8,317 bases of DNA from Zoogloea sp. GTDB taxonomy: Bacteria > Pseudomonadota > Gammaproteobacteria > Burkholderiales > Rhodocyclaceae. Numbering within the stretch: the first letter of the stretch is position 1; the number at the start of each line of letters is the position of its first letter. This document shows positions 6,349 to 8,317 of the stretch, in pieces. Under the pieces are notes generated by a model. The model saw only the letters and a list, made by a program, of their open reading frames with translations. It searched no databases and was not told the DNA's origin. Where the stretch lies: positions 1 through 8,317 of the forward strand of contig JAEUNV010000096.1 in the NCBI GenBank assembly GCA_016790385.1, read 5' to 3'. The position numbers and the translations under genes were made by a program.

Positions 6349-6809
6349 CGTGATTCCTCCCAGGTCGTGCAGCTCGCCCCGCCGTCGTCGGGCAGGCGTC
6401 GAAGCGGGTGCCCGGCGGTGTAGGCCGGCGGCAGATCGTCCCGCCCGCCGCAGTGCCCATCTGACAGGCCGGGCCGGGCAATGTGTCGGCAAACCCGGCA
6501 GGATTGTGCCGGCTCGTGCTGGCGGACTGGCTCGGCACCCGTCGCCGCCGGGTAGATCGCCAGGACTTCGGCCCGCGTTGCTGGTGGCCAGCAATGCACC
6601 TCGACGGGCTGGCGGTCCGGGTACTGGATCAGCCAGACGGGGAAGGGTTCGGCCTGCACCTTACCCTTTCTGTTTTCTGACGTTCCACACGTTCCAGACG
6701 TTCCGCCCAGTGTTGGCGCGGGTTTCGCCGGAACGTCCGCCAGAACGTCAGACGTTCCAGACGTTCCATGCTGGCGTTCCAGCGTGGCGAGTAGATCATC
6801 AAGCGCCAT
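6345..6809 (-). CDS. Gly-Thr-Ser-repeat CxxC protein of unknown function
   Basis: A 154-residue protein starting MALDDLLATLERQ. The ATG at 6809 is chosen over an upstream in-frame ATG because AAGGGGG lies five bases before it and because it overlaps the DUF927 stop by only 11 bases, implying coupling. Residues 15-43 are low complexity, with GTSGTS and GTSGTCGTS around DVLADVPAKP. A compact segment follows (about 57-95; FPVWLIQYP, VEVHCWPPATRAEVLAIYP). A probable zinc site closes it: C104-x2-C107-x-H109, C120 and C147, in a layout (LPPAYTAGHPLRRLPDDGG) I recall from prophage proteins. No enzymatic motif is seen. Its place right after a DUF927 ATPase suggests an accessory role in element replication or its control, which is inference. 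Confidence 0.75.
   Translation of the reverse strand: MALDDLLATLERQHGTSGTSDVLADVPAKPAPTLGGTSGTCGTSENRKGKVQAEPFPVWLIQYPDRQPVEVHCWPPATRAEVLAIYPAATGAEPVRQHEPAQSCRVCRHIARPGLSDGHCGGRDDLPPAYTAGHPLRRLPDDGGASCTTWEESR
6680..6780. repeat. Cluster of ACGTTCC repeats in both orientations
   Basis: ACGTTCC occurs at 6680, 6689, 6698, 6752 and 6761, at nine-base steps within each group, with a near copy GCGTTCC at 6774. Inverted copies lie at 6730-6736 (GGAACGT) and 6743-6748 (GAACGT). GAACGTCAGACGTTC (6743-6757) is a perfect palindrome with 7-base arms. On the - strand the direct copies encode Gly-Thr-Ser triplets and the inverted ones encode DVLADVP. Confidence 0.85.
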
Positions 6810-8317
6810 CGCCGCCCCCTTGCAGAACATCGCCGCGCACCTGATACACACGCACCTTCCGCGTTCCGATGTTCTCGGGCTTCGCCCGCTCCCCTTTGGC
6901 GTTGGCCTTGGGGATAACGCCCGCCTTTTCCAACAGATCAAGCGCCCGCTTTAGGTCGTACCCCTTCAGCGCCTCGCGCAGCCCGTCCGCCGTGAAAAGG
7001 TACAGCCGCCCGCCCTGGTCGTCAGGCTTCCACCAGCCGGCCCGGTCACGGATCATAGAGCTATCCGCCGCCCAATCGGAGAACCGGCTATCTCCGTGCC
7101 GTTCAAGGAAGCCCGCCAGCCGCTCGAGGATTTGGCGCTTTTCGTCGTTGCCCGTGCCGCGGGTGGATCGCCAGGACTTGAAGCCGACCGCCGCCGCGTC
7201 GATTGCCGAGCCTTCCGGCCAGCCCGTGATGCCGTACTCCGTCGCCACCTCGCCAGCCAGCGCGAGCAGGGCGAAGCGGCCCGCCGCGCGTTTGTCCTGC
7301 CCTTCGAAGTCGTTGCCGTTGAAGTGCGCCAAGCCCTTGATGCGTTCGAGGGTTGCCGCGAAGTCGCGCCCGTCGTGCGTCAGCCGATCGAGGAATGCCC
7401 GCCCGGCCCGTCCGTTGTGCGTCGCTGCCGCGCGCTTGATCGCGTCCGATAGGGCCGTTCCGGTTGCCGCGCCGTGCAGCTCATCGAAGCAGCCAAAGGG
7501 CCGCGAGGCCGGAATATCGAGCAGCCGGACCGCTTGCCCGGCCTTGGTGCGGTGCCCGCCTTCGGCCATCGTGGTGCCGATGGTGCGCTCCCCCGTCGAA
7601 ACGATGAATGCAGCCCAGCGGGTCACGGATCGCGCCGCGCCGGTACGGCTTGCCCGTTGCTTGCCGCGTCCGTTGCCCAGGCTATAGACAATCGCGCCCA
7701 CCTCGCGCGGGTCGCATTCGCTGATTTCATCCAGCGCGAGCAGGCAGTCATTAAACAGCGCCGCCGCGCCTTCCATGCCGTTCGCGGTTGCCCGCCAGCT
7801 CCGGCGGTAGCCCGGCCCGCCCCACACAGAACAGGCGGCCTCAAGAATCGTTGTCTTGCCGGTCGAGGAATCGCCCACGAAATGCAGCCCGCCGCCTTCG
7901 GTGTTGGTGCGTTTGAGCAGCGGCCCCGCGAAGGCTGCCGACAGCGCCAGCAGGAACAGCGGATTGCCCACGGCCCGCGCTGCGATTTCTGCCCGCCAGC
8001 CGTCGAGGGTGCCGGCCTGCCCGTGCTCTTCATGCCCGCGCTCGCCAGACTGGAAGATCACGCCCACCGCATCCGGGCCGATTACCGCGTCCGGCAGCAC
8101 GAAAACGGAATCGCACCATCCGACTTGCAGCGCGCAGCGCACCCGCTTGAAGGGTGCCCGCTCTTGCAGGTAGCGAGCGAGGGTGTTTCTTGCCGCCGGG
8201 TCGATTTCAAGCCCCATCGCCAGCAGTTCGCCGCGCAGGTCGGAACCGTCGCCGCGCAGCAGCTCCATAGGCATGGCCCACGTCCGCCAGCGGCCCGCCG
8301 TGTTCTTGAAGCGCAGC
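6799..8317 (-). CDS. DUF927 ATPase / helicase-like replication protein (5' partial)
   Basis: The frame is open to the right edge (LRFKNTAGRWRTWAMPMELL continues family-like sequence), so the N-terminus is missing and the ATG at 8274 is probably internal. Residues count from that Met. A Walker A motif is GDSSTGKTT (134-142, K140), Walker B is LLALDE (178-183), a sensor-like segment is FIVSTGER (223-230), and HRTKAGQAVRLLDIP (241-255) carries a likely arginine finger. Residues from about 360 look like a winged-helix C-terminus, with a basic end. DUF927 domains occur in primase-helicase proteins of phages, plasmids and integrative elements, often behind a TOPRIM or primase domain that here would lie outside the window. 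The likely role is ATP-driven DNA unwinding at element replication. It heads the operon, overlapping the next gene by 11 bases. Recognition is strong; the precise activity is inferred. Confidence 0.88.
   Translation of the reverse strand, partial: LRFKNTAGRWRTWAMPMELLRGDGSDLRGELLAMGLEIDPAARNTLARYLQERAPFKRVRCALQVGWCDSVFVLPDAVIGPDAVGVIFQSGERGHEEHGQAGTLDGWRAEIAARAVGNPLFLLALSAAFAGPLLKRTNTEGGGLHFVGDSSTGKTTILEAACSVWGGPGYRRSWRATANGMEGAAALFNDCLLALDEISECDPREVGAIVYSLGNGRGKQRASRTGAARSVTRWAAFIVSTGERTIGTTMAEGGHRTKAGQAVRLLDIPASRPFGCFDELHGAATGTALSDAIKRAAATHNGRAGRAFLDRLTHDGRDFAATLERIKGLAHFNGNDFEGQDKRAAGRFALLALAGEVATEYGITGWPEGSAIDAAAVGFKSWRSTRGTGNDEKRQILERLAGFLERHGDSRFSDWAADSSMIRDRAGWWKPDDQGGRLYLFTADGLREALKGYDLKRALDLLEKAGVIPKANAKGERAKPENIGTRKVRVYQVRGDVLQGGGDGA

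Noticed and set aside
6104..6538. Upstream extension of the 208-residue zinc-ribbon gene to 353 codons
   Set aside because: The extra 145 codons cross a terminator and two other genes in a different frame and look non-coding; the GGAGG-linked ATG at 6103 is far better.
1..8317. CRISPR array, insertion sequence or integrase
   Set aside because: No regularly spaced 25-40 base repeats, no transposase motif and no tyrosine or serine recombinase motif was found on either strand.

Overview
The window is high-GC DNA from a proteobacterium, most like a betaproteobacterium of the Rhodocyclales type (Azoarcus/Thauera relatives). This is judged from protein-family resemblance, gene order and codon bias; no search was run. 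It splits into two unlike halves at a tRNA-Ser(GGA) gene at 5176-5266.

Left half (2-5138, + strand): a compact run of four co-directional genes. A 5'-truncated protein fuses a degenerate histidine-kinase-like region to a DEDDh 3'-5' exonuclease. It is followed by a CBS-pair/DUF294 putative nucleotidyltransferase, a two-helix DUF4212 membrane subunit with a TTG start, and a large sodium:solute symporter of the VC_2705 type. The DUF4212 + symporter pair probably forms a Na+-coupled carboxylate (acetate-like) uptake system. The upstream pair are signalling/nuclease proteins often found beside such transporters, so the four may be one uptake-and-control unit. Gaps are 16, 51 and 3 bases.

Junction (5135-5304): a good sigma-70-type promoter overlaps the symporter stop codon and drives tRNA-Ser(GGA), with encoded CCA. 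A strong, roughly symmetrical intrinsic terminator follows.

Right half (5477-8317, - strand): four genes read towards the tRNA and look like accessory, integrated-element DNA. In transcription order they are a DUF927 ATPase/helicase-like protein whose N-terminus lies outside the window, a 154-residue CxxC protein with low-complexity Gly-Thr-Ser repeats, a 31-residue CxxC mini-protein, and, after a probable terminator, a 208-residue zinc-ribbon protein. The first three are joined by 11-base and 4-base overlaps and look translationally coupled. No integrase, capsid or conjugation gene is visible, so the element type cannot be fixed. A tRNA gene beside a primase-helicase-type gene is the usual look of one end of an integrative element or satellite whose integrase lies elsewhere.

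The points most worth pursuing are the cassette of three consecutive CxxC proteins behind a DUF927 ATPase, the ACGTTCC repeat cluster with its perfect palindrome, the terminator with a competing third repeat copy, and the kinase-like/exonuclease fusion beside a transporter.
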